Source: Peribacillus sp. FSL H8-0477
GTDB taxonomy: Bacteria; Bacillota; Bacilli; Bacillales; DSM-1321
Assembly: GCF_038002765.1 (NCBI RefSeq)
Contig: NZ_JBBODE010000002.1
Coordinates: 930,001 to 994,000 of the forward strand
Length of the DNA: 64,000 nucleotides
Direction of reading: 5' to 3'
Translations under genes and position numbers: made by a program
The notes under the pieces: model-generated
The model's database searches: none
Told to the model about the DNA's origin: nothing
The model's input: the letters and a program-made list of their open reading frames with translations, nothing else
In this document: positions 1 to 7,644 of the stretch, piece after piece
Position numbering within the stretch: position 1 is the first letter of the stretch
Layout of the letters: every line of letters begins with the position of its first letter

Positions 1-158
1 TCTTGAGCTGTTATTGGTGTACAGGTATTTGGGTCAGTCTATTTATAGGTTATGTATATACGTTAGAGCTCCCAATAGGAGAATTCTTTATTATTATTCT
101 GGCAATTGCTGCAATAGGTTCCCTTATAGAAACAATCGTGTTACATCTCATAGGCTAG
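1..158 (+). CDS. yjcA: C-terminal end of a DUF1360 protein (YjcA-like), partial
   Basis: The reading frame is open from the window edge and stops with TAG at 156-158. The visible 51 residues begin LSCYWCTGIWVS and continue into a hydrophobic membrane segment. A CxxC followed by G-x-W-V is typical of the end of DUF1360 membrane proteins such as B. subtilis YjcA, which is made during sporulation. The next genes downstream (yjcZ-type, spoVIF, yjcD) are in the B. subtilis order, which supports the call. The start lies outside the window. Confidence 0.7.
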   Translation, partial: LSCYWCTGIWVSLFIGYVYTLELPIGEFFIIILAIAAIGSLIETIVLHLIG

Positions 159-185
159 TGTATCAAGCAAGAAAGGAGCAATAAA

Positions 186-194
186 CATACTCTA
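186..194 (+). promoter_or_regulatory. Possible sigma-K -10 element
   Basis: CATACTCTA fits the sigma-K -10 pattern CATANNNTA and lies about 30 bases before the small Gln-rich gene at 227. The -35 'AC' is not at the expected 16-17 base spacing, so this is weaker than the sites at 475 and 1297. Confidence 0.35.
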
Positions 195-226
195 ATCATA
201 TATTCCATATAAAAGGAGTGTAGATA

Positions 227-370
227 ATGGATAGGAACATTAATCAGCAGCCGTATCAACAGCCATATCAACAGCAACAACAGCCCAGTTATGCATATCA
301 GAGACCAGTTAAGAGAATCCCAAAAGTAAAAAAAGACTGTGGGTGCAATAAAGGTGGATATAAAAGGTAG
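227..370 (+). CDS. Small Gln/Tyr-rich protein, probable spore protein
   Basis: A 47-residue ORF starting at ATG 227 behind a strong RBS (AAAGGAGTG, 211-219) and followed by a terminator. The N-terminal half is very rich in Q, P and Y (two QPYQQPYQ-like units). The C-terminal half is basic with one C-G-C pair. I do not recognise the family. Its place between yjcA and a YjcZ-family gene, the low-complexity composition and an upstream CATANNNTA element suggest a coat-associated protein made late in the mother cell. That role is inference. Confidence 0.6.
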   Translation: MDRNINQQPYQQPYQQQQQPSYAYQRPVKRIPKVKKDCGCNKGGYKR

Positions 371-377
371 TGATTGG

Positions 378-412
378 AAGCTAGACTCAATTTAGAGTCC
401 GGCTTTTTTTTA
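378..412 (+). terminator. Rho-independent terminator
   Basis: Stem GACTC/GAGTC (384-388 with 395-399) extended by AGC/GCT, followed by a run of nine T. It ends the transcript of the 47-aa gene. Confidence 0.75.
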
Positions 413-474
413 TTTAAGGAAGCAAAGGGATAAGAGCAGAGGAAATAGGCTGTATCGAGTAGGACATAGCCTGC

Positions 475-501
475 ACATAACGACAAAAATTTCATATCTT
501 A
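475..501 (+). promoter_or_regulatory. Putative sigma-K promoter of the YjcZ-family gene
   Basis: 'AC' at 475-476, a 16-base spacer, then CATATCTTA (493-501), matching AC-N16-CATANNNTA. It sits 34 bases before the ATG at 535. Sigma-K control fits a late sporulation gene. Confidence 0.55.
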
Positions 502-534
502 ACAGTGAGCTAAGCTTAAAGCGAGGTGAAAAAT

Positions 535-702
535 ATGTTTGGATTATGTGGAGGATACAACTCTTGCGGCGGTGGATATGGCGGCGGATATAGCAATGGA
601 TACGGCGGCGGCGGGTACAGCAGCGGAGGATACAGCAGCACGTTTGTATTAATCGTTGTATTATTTATTTTGTTAGTTATTGTCGGCGCTTCATTCTGCT
701 AA
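535..702 (+). CDS. yjcZ: YjcZ-family sporulation protein
   Basis: A 55-residue protein with a Gly/Tyr/Ser-rich N-terminal half (repeated GGGY and SSGGY units) and a single C-terminal hydrophobic segment reading FVLIVVLFILLVIVGASFC. That C-terminal signature is diagnostic of the YjcZ/YjcZ-like small sporulation protein family. RBS GCGAGGTG lies at 521-528. The gene has a sigma-K-like promoter and its own terminator, so it is monocistronic. Its function is unknown in the family; it is a membrane-anchored spore component by prediction. Confidence 0.88.
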   Translation: MFGLCGGYNSCGGGYGGGYSNGYGGGGYSSGGYSSTFVLIVVLFILLVIVGASFC

Positions 703-708
703 GTACTC

Positions 709-741
709 AATGGAATAGGCGTCAGGCCTATTCCATTTTTA
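709..741. terminator. Bidirectional terminator
   Basis: A perfect 12-bp stem (AATGGAATAGGC, 709-720, with its complement 725-736) and a 4-base loop, T-rich on the right and A-rich on the left. It serves the YjcZ-family gene on + and the gene ending at 743 on -. Confidence 0.9.
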
Positions 742-742
742 C

Positions 743-1192
743 TTAATCAAATACGACGATTACTTTCTTATTTCTTGCAGTTAATAATTCTTCCTGAATT
801 GTAGAGCTAGAAATGTGATTTTGATGTTTTGTTAAGAAAACAAGACGATCAAACTTAGGAATGGCCGGTATTTCCTGCAAAACTGGCATTACATAAGTAG
901 GCCTTTTCCAATACCGTCCAGGGGAGGACTGAAAAGAATGATCCCAACCATCATCAGGATTGAATTCGGTTAATTCAGTAAACTGTATGTCTCCGTTGGG
1001 GGTTTTTGCAATAGAATCTTGTAAGAACAGGAAAAAGAAAGTATCAGCATATTGGACTGTGTGGATCATGCTATAAGGAAGGTAAATCCATCTAAGTTCG
1101 CTGTTTATCACGATCCCTTTCTTAAGAATCTTTGTGATTACACCAGGAATACTTTGGGGAGAGCTGCTAGTCTTACTGATTATTGAATCGAT
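743..1192 (-). CDS. Hypothetical protein with a probable non-AUG start
   Basis: From the in-frame GTG at 1111 the product is 122 residues, but that GTG has a poor RBS. The same frame stays open for 27 more codons up to an excellent Shine-Dalgarno (AGGAGGGG) just upstream of 1192, where the first suitably spaced codon is ATC (1192-1190). The extra 27 residues read like normal protein. I therefore give 743-1192 as the likely extent (about 149 aa), with 743-1111 as the conservative alternative. The protein is aromatic-rich with no motif I recognise. It sits between YjcZ-family and spoVIF genes, so a sporulation role is plausible but unproven. Confidence 0.5.
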   Translation of the reverse strand: MDSIISKTSSSPQSIPGVITKILKKGIVINSELRWIYLPYSMIHTVQYADTFFFLFLQDSIAKTPNGDIQFTELTEFNPDDGWDHSFQSSPGRYWKRPTYVMPVLQEIPAIPKFDRLVFLTKHQNHISSSTIQEELLTARNKKVIVVFD

Positions 1193-1296
1193 TGTTGCCC
1201 CTCCTATTCAACGTTTTGCTACACTATATTCAATAAACAGAAAAAGGTAAGCCATGAACGAAAAAATTCTTAAATTTCCTTTAATGTTGGCTATGC

Positions 1297-1323
1297 ACCC
1301 TTTGGATTTGGGTTCATAGAATA
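1297..1323 (+). promoter_or_regulatory. Putative sigma-K promoter of spoVIF
   Basis: 'AC' at 1297-1298, a 16-base spacer and CATAGAATA (1315-1323) match AC-N16-CATANNNTA. The ATG of spoVIF follows at 1349. Confidence 0.55.
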
Positions 1324-1348
1324 GGAATACAGAGAAGGAGGGCGAAGG

Positions 1349-1603
1349 ATGGATAACAAATTCTTTAAAAATATGGAAAACAAGACTGGCGTCAATATGA
1401 AAGATGTATTTGAATTGGCAAGTTCTCTGCAAGGGGCAAATTTTAAGGATGAAGCGACCGTACGGAACGTCATAAAACGGGTATCCCAGATTGCCAATAA
1501 ACCAGTTAACAAAGAAACAGAAGATAAAATCGTCCAATCAATCGTAAAAGATGGGAACAAACTCGACTTCGGAACGCTTGCTGAAATGCTAAATAAAAAA
1601 TAA
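1349..1603 (+). CDS. spoVIF: Stage VI sporulation protein F
   Basis: An 84-residue protein with the family pattern KTGVNMKDVFELASSLQ, then NFKDEATVRNVIKRV and NKPVNKETEDKIV. It is close in length to B. subtilis SpoVIF (YjcC), which is needed for proper coat assembly and late spore maturation in the mother cell. RBS GAAGGAGGGCGAAGG directly precedes ATG 1349. It has its own sigma-K-like promoter and terminator. Neighbours yjcZ and yjcD are the same as in B. subtilis. Confidence 0.9.
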   Translation: MDNKFFKNMENKTGVNMKDVFELASSLQGANFKDEATVRNVIKRVSQIANKPVNKETEDKIVQSIVKDGNKLDFGTLAEMLNKK

Positions 1604-1613
1604 TCGGGTATAC

Positions 1614-1650
1614 AAAAAAACGGAGGATGCTGGAGTCCTCCGTTTTTGTA
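1614..1650 (+). terminator. Rho-independent terminator of spoVIF
   Basis: CGGAGGA (1621-1627) pairs with TCCTCCG (1636-1642), flanked by an A-run on the left and TTTTT on the right. Confidence 0.85.
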
Positions 1651-1689
1651 GTTATAGGTTTTAAGACGCGGCGAAATTAGTCGGCCTTC

Positions 1690-1845
1690 CTTTAAAAAGG
1701 GCTGCTTCTGCATTTCTAGTTGTCTAGCGCCAGCAGCCAGCTTACTGTGGAAAAGATGAAAGTCCACAAAAGGCAAAGGGCCGCCTTTTGGTCCTTTCCC
1801 TATTTCCTTCGCAAGCTAACGGGCTGCTTCTGCATTTCTTGTTAC
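1690..1845. repeat. Probable dispersed intergenic repeat with flanking 19-bp direct repeats
   Basis: The 19-mer GGGCTGCTTCTGCATTTCT occurs at 1699-1717 and again at 1821-1839. The sequence between contains TAGTTGTCTAGCGCCAGC, of a type I associate with dispersed repeats in Bacillus intergenic regions. The right copy reaches the last codons of yjcD. No ORF is supported inside. Confidence 0.45.
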
Positions 1846-4124
1846 AAGTTCAAGAATCTTGATGGGTGTGCTGTTTTTCCTCTTCTTGTTTGTGGTACGG
1901 AGATATAGAGTTCCTGTTTGGCTCGTGTGGCGGCTACGTACATGAGTCGTCGTTCTTCTTCTAGTGGAGCGGTTTCACCTTTACGGTATGCTTCGAGTGA
2001 GAAGTCATGCGGTAAGCTGCCGTCTACAGCGGATAACAAGTAAACTGATTTGTATTCTAAACCTTTTGAACGATGGATGGTCGTCAGTTGAATCGCGTCT
2101 TGGAAATGCTTGGAGAGCTGCTTGACTTCCTTCACCATAGCAGCCATATGGTCCGCATGTTCAATGAATGAGCTAATGGTTTCAAAGCGTCTTGCGGCTA
2201 CTTTTAAATCTCGGATGTCGTCAGAACCTTTATCCACACTGACTTCATCACCGCGTTTTTTTACGTAATCTGTAAAGCCAAGATCCTTTTCAATAAATTC
2301 AAGTGCAACAGAAGGGGACAAGCCGGATAAAGATCGAATTTTTTCAGGTAATGTTTTTAGCTTTCTCTCCTGAAAGGCATGTCCTGTTTTAACATGTGAA
2401 AAGGCATTAATAAAATCACAATCTTGTAAGATTGTTTGTGCTTTCATTTCTTGTAAAGCACTTTGTTTTAAAAACAGGGAAGATAATATTGAACTCACTG
2501 GTTTTGGATCTTCAGGATCAAGCGCCAGCCGCATATAAGCGAGCATGCTTTTGACTATTTTACGTTCATAAAAGCTCTCGGCATCTCGTTCAATTACAAA
2601 CGGAAGACTAGAAGCTGCCAGCCGCTCAAAAATAGCTCGTGACATGGAATGAGTGCGGTATAGAATAGCAAAATCACCTGGTTGAGCACCTTGTCTGATT
2701 TTTTCTTGGATATCGGTCACAATCATGGTCGCTTCAATTTCCTCATCATAAGGATAAAACAAAACAGGCGGGTTTCCGTTATCATGCTGTGCTTGCATGG
2801 CTTTGGCACGGCGTTGTTTATTGCGCTTAATCATCCGGTTAGCTGTCGAGACGATTTTATGTGACGAACGATAGTTCTCTGTCAGTTTAATGACCTTTGC
2901 TTGTGGAAAGTCCCCTTCAAAATGGAGAATGTATGAAGGGTCACTTCCACGGAAGGAATAGATGGACTGATCGTCGTCACCAACCGCACACACATTTTGT
3001 GTATTGGCTGATAAGAGTTTAATTAATTCATATTGTACAGCATTAATATCTTGAAACTCGTCGACTAAAAAATAGTGAAAGCGTTCTTGATATCTGGCTA
3101 ATAGCTCTGGGTAGTCACGGAAAAGTAAATAACAGCCTACCAGCATATCGTCAAAATCATAGCGATCGGTTTGAGTTTTATAGTCTTCGTAGCTTTTATA
3201 TAATGATAGACAAGATGTTTCAAACTCGTCCTTTGGTTTAATATCCTTAGGGAATAGAAGTGAATTTTTCCATAATCCGATTTGCTGTAACGCTTGGTCA
3301 TAAGCAAATTCTTTTTCATCTAATCCTATTTCCCGCCCCGCGTTTTTAAGAATCTTTGACCTCTCCCACTCCCACTTCAAGAGACGATCCCGCTGCCATT
3401 GATCTGGTTGATGGAAGATCAGGATTTTATAGAAAATACTATGAAAAGTCCCGCTGACAAGCTGCGAAGCAATCATCGGCGTGATTCCTGGATAACTTAG
3501 CAGACGTTGTTTCATTTCAGCGGCTGCTTTGGAGGTAAACGTGACAAGCATAATACTTCGCGGATCAATCTTTTTTTCCGTCAGCATAAAAGCTGTCCGA
3601 ACCGTTAATACCCTTGTTTTTCCGCTTCCAGCGCCAGAGAGAACGAGTAATGGCCCCTCAATTGTCGATGCTGCAGTAAGCTGCTGACTATCAAGGATGA
3701 CACCGCATCTGGCTAATTCATTGAAGTAAGGATTATCAATTGTTGAAGGTTTTACAAGTTTCTTTTCAAAATCAGGACTACCGCTGACTTCTTTGGATGT
3801 AAGGAAGTTTTGCTGGACAGGTTTTTCTTCTGTAATGGTACGAGAGATAGGAATACGAAACCCATTTTGTTCACGATACTCTACTGTTTCAGTAGAGGGA
3901 GAACTCGGGCTGGATTCCCATTGCAGGGTATTGCATACGGGTACATTTGGAGCTGCATGATAAAAATGCGGCTCTTCGTGTATACCTACATATAATTTGA
4001 CTGGTGAATGGCAAGCAGGACATAACAGATTCCCACGCTTTCCCTTTTCAAAAAGGATTTGCAGTTCATCAGGTGAAATACTGTCTAGTTTTATAAGTCT
4101 ATTTTCTGATTTTGCTGCTTTCAT
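1842..4124 (-). CDS. yjcD: UvrD/PcrA-type ATP-dependent DNA helicase YjcD
   Basis: A 760-residue superfamily 1A helicase. An N-terminal extension of about 130 residues has a cysteine pair (LLCPACHSPVKLYV, about 34-47) followed by HFYH, like the start of CoiA-type domains. The helicase core follows: Walker A GAGSGKT (about 163-169), motif II DEFQDIN, motif III DDDQSIYSFRGSD, motif V TTIHRSKGLEY and motif VI YVAATRAKQELYIS. All catalytic motifs look intact, so it should unwind DNA 3'-5'. The yjcD name rests on the N-terminal extension and on the position beside spoVIF. It is not the housekeeping PcrA. Start is ATG 4124. Confidence 0.85.
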   Translation of the reverse strand: MKAAKSENRLIKLDSISPDELQILFEKGKRGNLLCPACHSPVKLYVGIHEEPHFYHAAPNVPVCNTLQWESSPSSPSTETVEYREQNGFRIPISRTITEEKPVQQNFLTSKEVSGSPDFEKKLVKPSTIDNPYFNELARCGVILDSQQLTAASTIEGPLLVLSGAGSGKTRVLTVRTAFMLTEKKIDPRSIMLVTFTSKAAAEMKQRLLSYPGITPMIASQLVSGTFHSIFYKILIFHQPDQWQRDRLLKWEWERSKILKNAGREIGLDEKEFAYDQALQQIGLWKNSLLFPKDIKPKDEFETSCLSLYKSYEDYKTQTDRYDFDDMLVGCYLLFRDYPELLARYQERFHYFLVDEFQDINAVQYELIKLLSANTQNVCAVGDDDQSIYSFRGSDPSYILHFEGDFPQAKVIKLTENYRSSHKIVSTANRMIKRNKQRRAKAMQAQHDNGNPPVLFYPYDEEIEATMIVTDIQEKIRQGAQPGDFAILYRTHSMSRAIFERLAASSLPFVIERDAESFYERKIVKSMLAYMRLALDPEDPKPVSSILSSLFLKQSALQEMKAQTILQDCDFINAFSHVKTGHAFQERKLKTLPEKIRSLSGLSPSVALEFIEKDLGFTDYVKKRGDEVSVDKGSDDIRDLKVAARRFETISSFIEHADHMAAMVKEVKQLSKHFQDAIQLTTIHRSKGLEYKSVYLLSAVDGSLPHDFSLEAYRKGETAPLEEERRLMYVAATRAKQELYISVPQTRRGKTAHPSRFLNL

Positions 4125-4298
4125 AGGTAAACCCTCAAATCTGCTTCTGCTGAAATAGTATTGCAGGTTTTATCATAACAGAACAAAAAGAAAACAAAAA
4201 GTTGTAAAAGTGGTTTAACTAGTAGAAATATTGGGAATAGGTCTATGAGTACATACATTCATTTACTATTTAAAAACTTTAGGAAGGGTGAAAATAAA

Positions 4299-4607
4299 AT
4301 GGGATACATAGCACCAGTCACACAGTTTGATTACATCCAATATGCTAATCGTACAGCTGCTGCCGAAAGCCAAGCGAATCGTTCTGTCCATGGAACATCC
4401 CCCATTTTCCCAATGAAGTTTTACAGGGAAATGAATACAGATCGTACTGAAACGCAGCCCACTGAGACAATGTCAGATCATGAACCTAACGAATTAAGTA
4501 TGTATAACGGTGCATCTAGACATAAGAATTATGTTCCAAGAGAAGTTATCGAACAAACAGCAACGGAGTTAACAGGCAAGGGATGGTTTGTTAATGCAAT
4601 GGTGTAA
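4299..4607 (+). CDS. Small hypothetical protein
   Basis: 102 residues from ATG 4299, chosen over an in-frame ATG at 4245 because AGGAAGGGTG lies at 4281-4290, just before 4299. It begins GYIAPVTQFDYIQYANRT and ends TELTGKGWFVNAMV, with a polar middle rich in E, T and N. There is no signal peptide or membrane segment. I recognise this style of small protein from the yjcD-yjcF interval of Bacillus genomes but not a function. It ends at a terminator shared with cotX. Confidence 0.65.
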   Translation: MGYIAPVTQFDYIQYANRTAAAESQANRSVHGTSPIFPMKFYREMNTDRTETQPTETMSDHEPNELSMYNGASRHKNYVPREVIEQTATELTGKGWFVNAMV

Positions 4608-4613
4608 ATAAAG

Positions 4614-4642
4614 TCAAAAGGACACATATGTGTCCTTTTGGG
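4614..4642. terminator. Bidirectional terminator
   Basis: A near-perfect palindrome: AAAAGGACACAT and its complement at 4616-4639. It terminates the 102-aa gene on + and cotX on -. Confidence 0.85.
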
Positions 4643-4649
4643 TTTACTA

Positions 4650-5189
4650 TTACAGAACGTCAACTTCCACAATAATCGCAAGAAGCAATTGAAGTAAAAG
4701 CTGGATATTGATAGCGATTTGAGCATCAGTCGTTCTGATTTCAATATCACGGCTGTTTTCAACAATTGTTTTTTGGCGTGTAATCTGGCTGATTTTAGAC
4801 GTTTGCAGCAATTCTTGTGTGATTGAAGAAGAATCCTGGCCGTCAGCAATTGAAATGCTGATAATGACAGCAATCGCAGCTTGAATGGCAGCTTGTAAAG
4901 AAAGTGCTGCTTTTAAATCAACTGAAGTAACCGTTACATCACAAGAATCTTTGATGAAAATTAACTCTTCAGATAATTGGAATTCTGAATTACCTTGAAC
5001 AGCTCTTTGATCGATGTTATTATCTTCGTTACGGCAAAATGCGGATAATGGGTGACGATCGTCTGAATCTAGAGCAGACCACCTTTTTTCTTGGCGACAT
5101 TCCTTTCTGCTTTCCTCTCTACAGCTGCTGCTTTCGCTGCTGCTGCTCTCACAATGATTTCTATTGCTTCTATACACCTCTTGATTCAT
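4650..5189 (-). CDS. cotX: Spore coat protein X (CotX family)
   Basis: 179 residues from ATG 5189, which follows AAGGAGG (complement of 5196-5202) closely. An upstream in-frame ATG at 5240 would lie ahead of the putative -10 element and is rejected. The N-terminal 60 residues are Ser/Glu/Arg/Cys-rich. The C-terminal two thirds carry two hydrophobic, Ala/Ile/Leu-rich segments around DGQDSSSITQELLQTS and DIEIRTTDAQIAINIQ, the CotX-family signature. CotX is an insoluble crust/outer-coat protein. In B. subtilis it lies in cotVWXYZ upstream of yjcA; here it is downstream of yjcD, next to a cotW-like gene. Confidence 0.85.
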   Translation of the reverse strand: MNQEVYRSNRNHCESSSSESSSCREESRKECRQEKRWSALDSDDRHPLSAFCRNEDNNIDQRAVQGNSEFQLSEELIFIKDSCDVTVTSVDLKAALSLQAAIQAAIAVIISISIADGQDSSSITQELLQTSKISQITRQKTIVENSRDIEIRTTDAQIAINIQLLLQLLLAIIVEVDVL

Positions 5190-5218
5190 AATAATCCTCC
5201 TTAGGTTTGATTCTTTAT

Positions 5219-5245
5219 TAAAGTATGCGTCAACTGCCATGATGT
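5219..5245 (-). promoter_or_regulatory. Putative sigma-K promoter of cotX
   Basis: On the minus strand: 'AC' (5245-5244), a 16-base spacer, then CATACTTTA (5227-5219), an exact match to AC-N16-CATANNNTA. It sits about 30 bases before the cotX ATG. Confidence 0.6.
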
Positions 5246-5308
5246 TTGGACGAATCTACCTCGGCAAATAACTATTTTGTGCGGATTTTTGGGTTAAAGC
5301 TGACGAGG

Positions 5309-5533
5309 CTATTTAAATGAGTCATAAACATTAGTAGTTGGATTTACATCGGCTTCGGTAATGCTGGTATGTTCGTCAGTTAATTTCTTGTATTGCTCCT
5401 GCAGATGGAGAATCGTCTTTTTCAGTTGTGCCTTCTCCTGATCTGTAAGATTAATATTCTCTTTTTTGATGCCATGTTTCCGTAATGTGCTGGATACAAG
5501 CAGCTTCATTAACTCCTTTTGAGATTCCTCCAT
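5309..5533 (-). CDS. CotW-like spore coat protein
   Basis: 74 residues, helical and charged. The segment LVSSTLRKHGIKKENINLTDQEKAQLKKTILHL resembles the CotW pattern of B. subtilis (KHGV-x-K, then a D/E-E-K-E-x-L stretch). It lies just upstream of cotX on the same strand, as CotW does beside CotX. The ATG at 5533 has only a weak AAGGA in front of it. A much stronger AAGGAGG lies about 27 bases upstream with no ATG/GTG in frame after it, so the true start is uncertain. Confidence 0.65.
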   Translation of the reverse strand: MEESQKELMKLLVSSTLRKHGIKKENINLTDQEKAQLKKTILHLQEQYKKLTDEHTSITEADVNPTTNVYDSFK

Positions 5534-5647
5534 ATTAAATCCTTGATCACTGATAACAATCTCCTCCTTTTCCTTTCATACTCATAGACTATGAAGATAG
5601 GAGCTGATAGGACAGGGGCAAACGTGGAATTTCTCCATTTTGAGCAA

Positions 5648-5678
5648 AGAAAAATCCCGAACCAATTGGTTCGGGAGT
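5648..5678 (-). terminator. Terminator of the yjcHGF strand
   Basis: TCCCGAACCA and TGGTTCGGGA form a perfect hairpin (5655-5676). On the minus strand it is followed by TTTTTC. It lies just past the yjcF stop. Confidence 0.85.
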
Positions 5679-5680
5679 AC

Positions 5681-6106
5681 TTACATGTCTTTTATCATAG
5701 TCTTATGAGGAATGCCCGCATCGAGGAATTCTTCTGAAACGATACGGTATCCGCGTTTTTCATAAAAAGGAATCGCTTGAATCTGTGCATTTAGCTTGAA
5801 TGTGTGGATATCTTGTTTAGTCCCATATTCTTCAAGAGCATTCATAATAATAGTGCCGGCACCCTTACTGCGAGCAGCGGGCATCACGCAGATACGTTCA
5901 ACCTTACCGATTCTATCAAGAATACGGAGCCGCCCTGCACCAGCTGGACGCTGAAGTTCATCATATAAAATAAAATGAGTAGAAGCATCCTCAAACTGAT
6001 CAATTTCTTCTTCCTCAGGAACAAGCTGCTCCTCAACAAAAACTTTCATACGAACATAATAAGCATCTTCAAGTTGTTTTTTAGTAGTTACAAGTTCTAT
6101 GTTCAA
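5681..6106 (-). CDS. yjcF: GNAT-family N-acetyltransferase YjcF
   Basis: 141 residues covering one complete GNAT domain. The acetyl-CoA binding motif A reads VERICVMPAARSKGAGTIIMNALEEY (about 76-101), with the R-x-x-G-x-G loop replaced by R-S-K-G-A-G. The C-terminal β-strand motif is AIPFYEKRGYRIVSEEF. The substrate is unknown. It lies a few bases downstream of yjcG on the same strand, so the two are co-transcribed, as in B. subtilis. A terminator follows. Confidence 0.88.
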   Translation of the reverse strand: MNIELVTTKKQLEDAYYVRMKVFVEEQLVPEEEEIDQFEDASTHFILYDELQRPAGAGRLRILDRIGKVERICVMPAARSKGAGTIIMNALEEYGTKQDIHTFKLNAQIQAIPFYEKRGYRIVSEEFLDAGIPHKTMIKDM

Positions 6107-6111
6107 AGATC

Positions 6112-6627
6112 TTATTCCTTTCCAAGCTTGTACGTTTTATAAACGTTCCAAGTGCCTTGTTCATTTTGTTTCATTAATTGAATTTCAGTAATAACTTCCT
6201 GATGGGTTAAATCAAGCATGCTTAACTGACCTAGAACATCAGAATGCTCATTAATCGATAGATTCTGACCGATCGTGATATGCGGGACAAAATTATAAGG
6301 CGAAGGTGCTCCAGCAAACTCTTCTTGATTGAATGCATTGTACAATCCCTCAAGTTCTATTGAAGGTTCAACCTTAAAATAGATGGTATTTGAGACTGGT
6401 TGAAACGTGCTCGCTTTAAGAACCTTAAGCACCATAGGGTTGAAATGCGTAACAACATCCTCGATTTTCTGTTCAATGTTTTTAATTTCAGCATCTGACG
6501 CTTCAAAAGCCGCTTTAATTGTAACATGAGGCGCAATCAAGGAATAATTCGTATCATACCGTTTTCGATATGAATTTGCTTTATCCTGTAGTGTCTTAGA
6601 AGGAAAAATAGCGATACCATATTTCAT
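6112..6627 (-). CDS. yjcG: 2H-family phosphoesterase YjcG
   Basis: 171 residues with the two HxT/Sx motifs of the 2'-5' RNA ligase/cyclic phosphodiesterase fold: HVTI at about residue 34 and HITI at about residue 115. The two histidines form the active site in this superfamily. The natural substrate of YjcG is unknown. The start at 6627 has AGGTATTTTT as RBS. It is the first of a two-gene unit with yjcF, and yjcH lies about 95 bases upstream on the same strand. Confidence 0.9.
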   Translation of the reverse strand: MKYGIAIFPSKTLQDKANSYRKRYDTNYSLIAPHVTIKAAFEASDAEIKNIEQKIEDVVTHFNPMVLKVLKASTFQPVSNTIYFKVEPSIELEGLYNAFNQEEFAGAPSPYNFVPHITIGQNLSINEHSDVLGQLSMLDLTHQEVITEIQLMKQNEQGTWNVYKTYKLGKE

Positions 6628-6721
6628 AAAAATACCTCCCGAATGAGAATACTGTACTTTGTACGTTATTTCAAATAGTATACCAAAAATTAGGTAAGAT
6701 TGTGACGTAAACTACCTATGC

Positions 6722-7447
6722 TTAAAACATTTCCTTTAACGCCCGTTTAAGATCCTTTTGCCAGAACTTCCAGGTATGTGTACCTTCAAACTCATCATAA
6801 AAATAAGAAAAGCCTTTTTCTTTCATCAATGCACTTAATTCTTGGTTCGGCTTGAGAAAGTCGGAAACTGTATCGTCGGTAGAGGAGGGGACTTCCGTTT
6901 CTCCAGTACCGATAACATGATAAATTTCAAGCAAATGAGGTGCCTCAAAATCCCTTACTGCATTGATAACTGTTTCATTTACAAGTGGTGACTGTAAAAT
7001 ACACTTACCAAATGTATGTGGATATTGAAGTGATGTCATGAGTGAGACTGTAGCCCCAAGTGAATCACCGATTAACGCACGGCCCAATCCCATATGGTAA
7101 ACCGGAAACTCTTCTTCAAGAAAAGGAAGAAGCTCGTGGGCGAGAAAACGTATGTAGTTCTTATTTTGATCCCCATCTGGATGATACTTATTCCAGCGGT
7201 CATAGCGATTTTGATAAGGAACACCCACTATGATAACATTCTCCATTTCCCCACTGGCAAGCAGCTCATCCGCTACTCTCCCCATTCTCCCGAGTTGAAA
7301 ATAATCCCGACCATCCTGAGCAATAAGCAGTGAGTATTTATATAGAGGAGAAAAGTTAGCTGGTAAATAGACAAGCAATTCTAAATCTTCCCCTAAAGCC
7401 TTACTGGTAAACCTATATTCCTTAATGGTGCTCTTAGCTTCATTCAT
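6722..7447 (-). CDS. yjcH: Esterase-fold hydrolase YjcH
   Basis: 241 residues of the α/β-hydrolase esterase family (esterase D-like/enterochelin-esterase-like). The oxyanion-side motif is YSLLIAQDGRDYF (about 38-50). The nucleophile elbow GDSLGA holds the presumed catalytic Ser, and a C-terminal GTHTW holds the presumed His. It is cytosolic, with no signal peptide. Order yjcH-yjcG-yjcF is as in B. subtilis. Substrate unknown. Confidence 0.88.
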   Translation of the reverse strand: MNEAKSTIKEYRFTSKALGEDLELLVYLPANFSPLYKYSLLIAQDGRDYFQLGRMGRVADELLASGEMENVIIVGVPYQNRYDRWNKYHPDGDQNKNYIRFLAHELLPFLEEEFPVYHMGLGRALIGDSLGATVSLMTSLQYPHTFGKCILQSPLVNETVINAVRDFEAPHLLEIYHVIGTGETEVPSSTDDTVSDFLKPNQELSALMKEKGFSYFYDEFEGTHTWKFWQKDLKRALKEMF

Positions 7448-7644
7448 CCCGTCACACCCCTGTTGAATGTTTTAAATTAGTTGAAAGGGCTTACGAAATA
7501 ATTTTACCACACTTATTCTTGTAATTCCCGTCTAAAGGACGGCTGAATGAAGAGCAAATCACTGTGTTATGGAGAGTAAGAAGAAGGACCAGCTTAGCAC
7601 TGGCCCATATATGAGGAATAAATAGGGAAGAAGGATTAGAGGAG

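Noticed and set aside
4529..4873. 114-codon minus-strand frame
   Set aside because: Overlaps cotX in another frame and crosses the terminator at 4616-4639.
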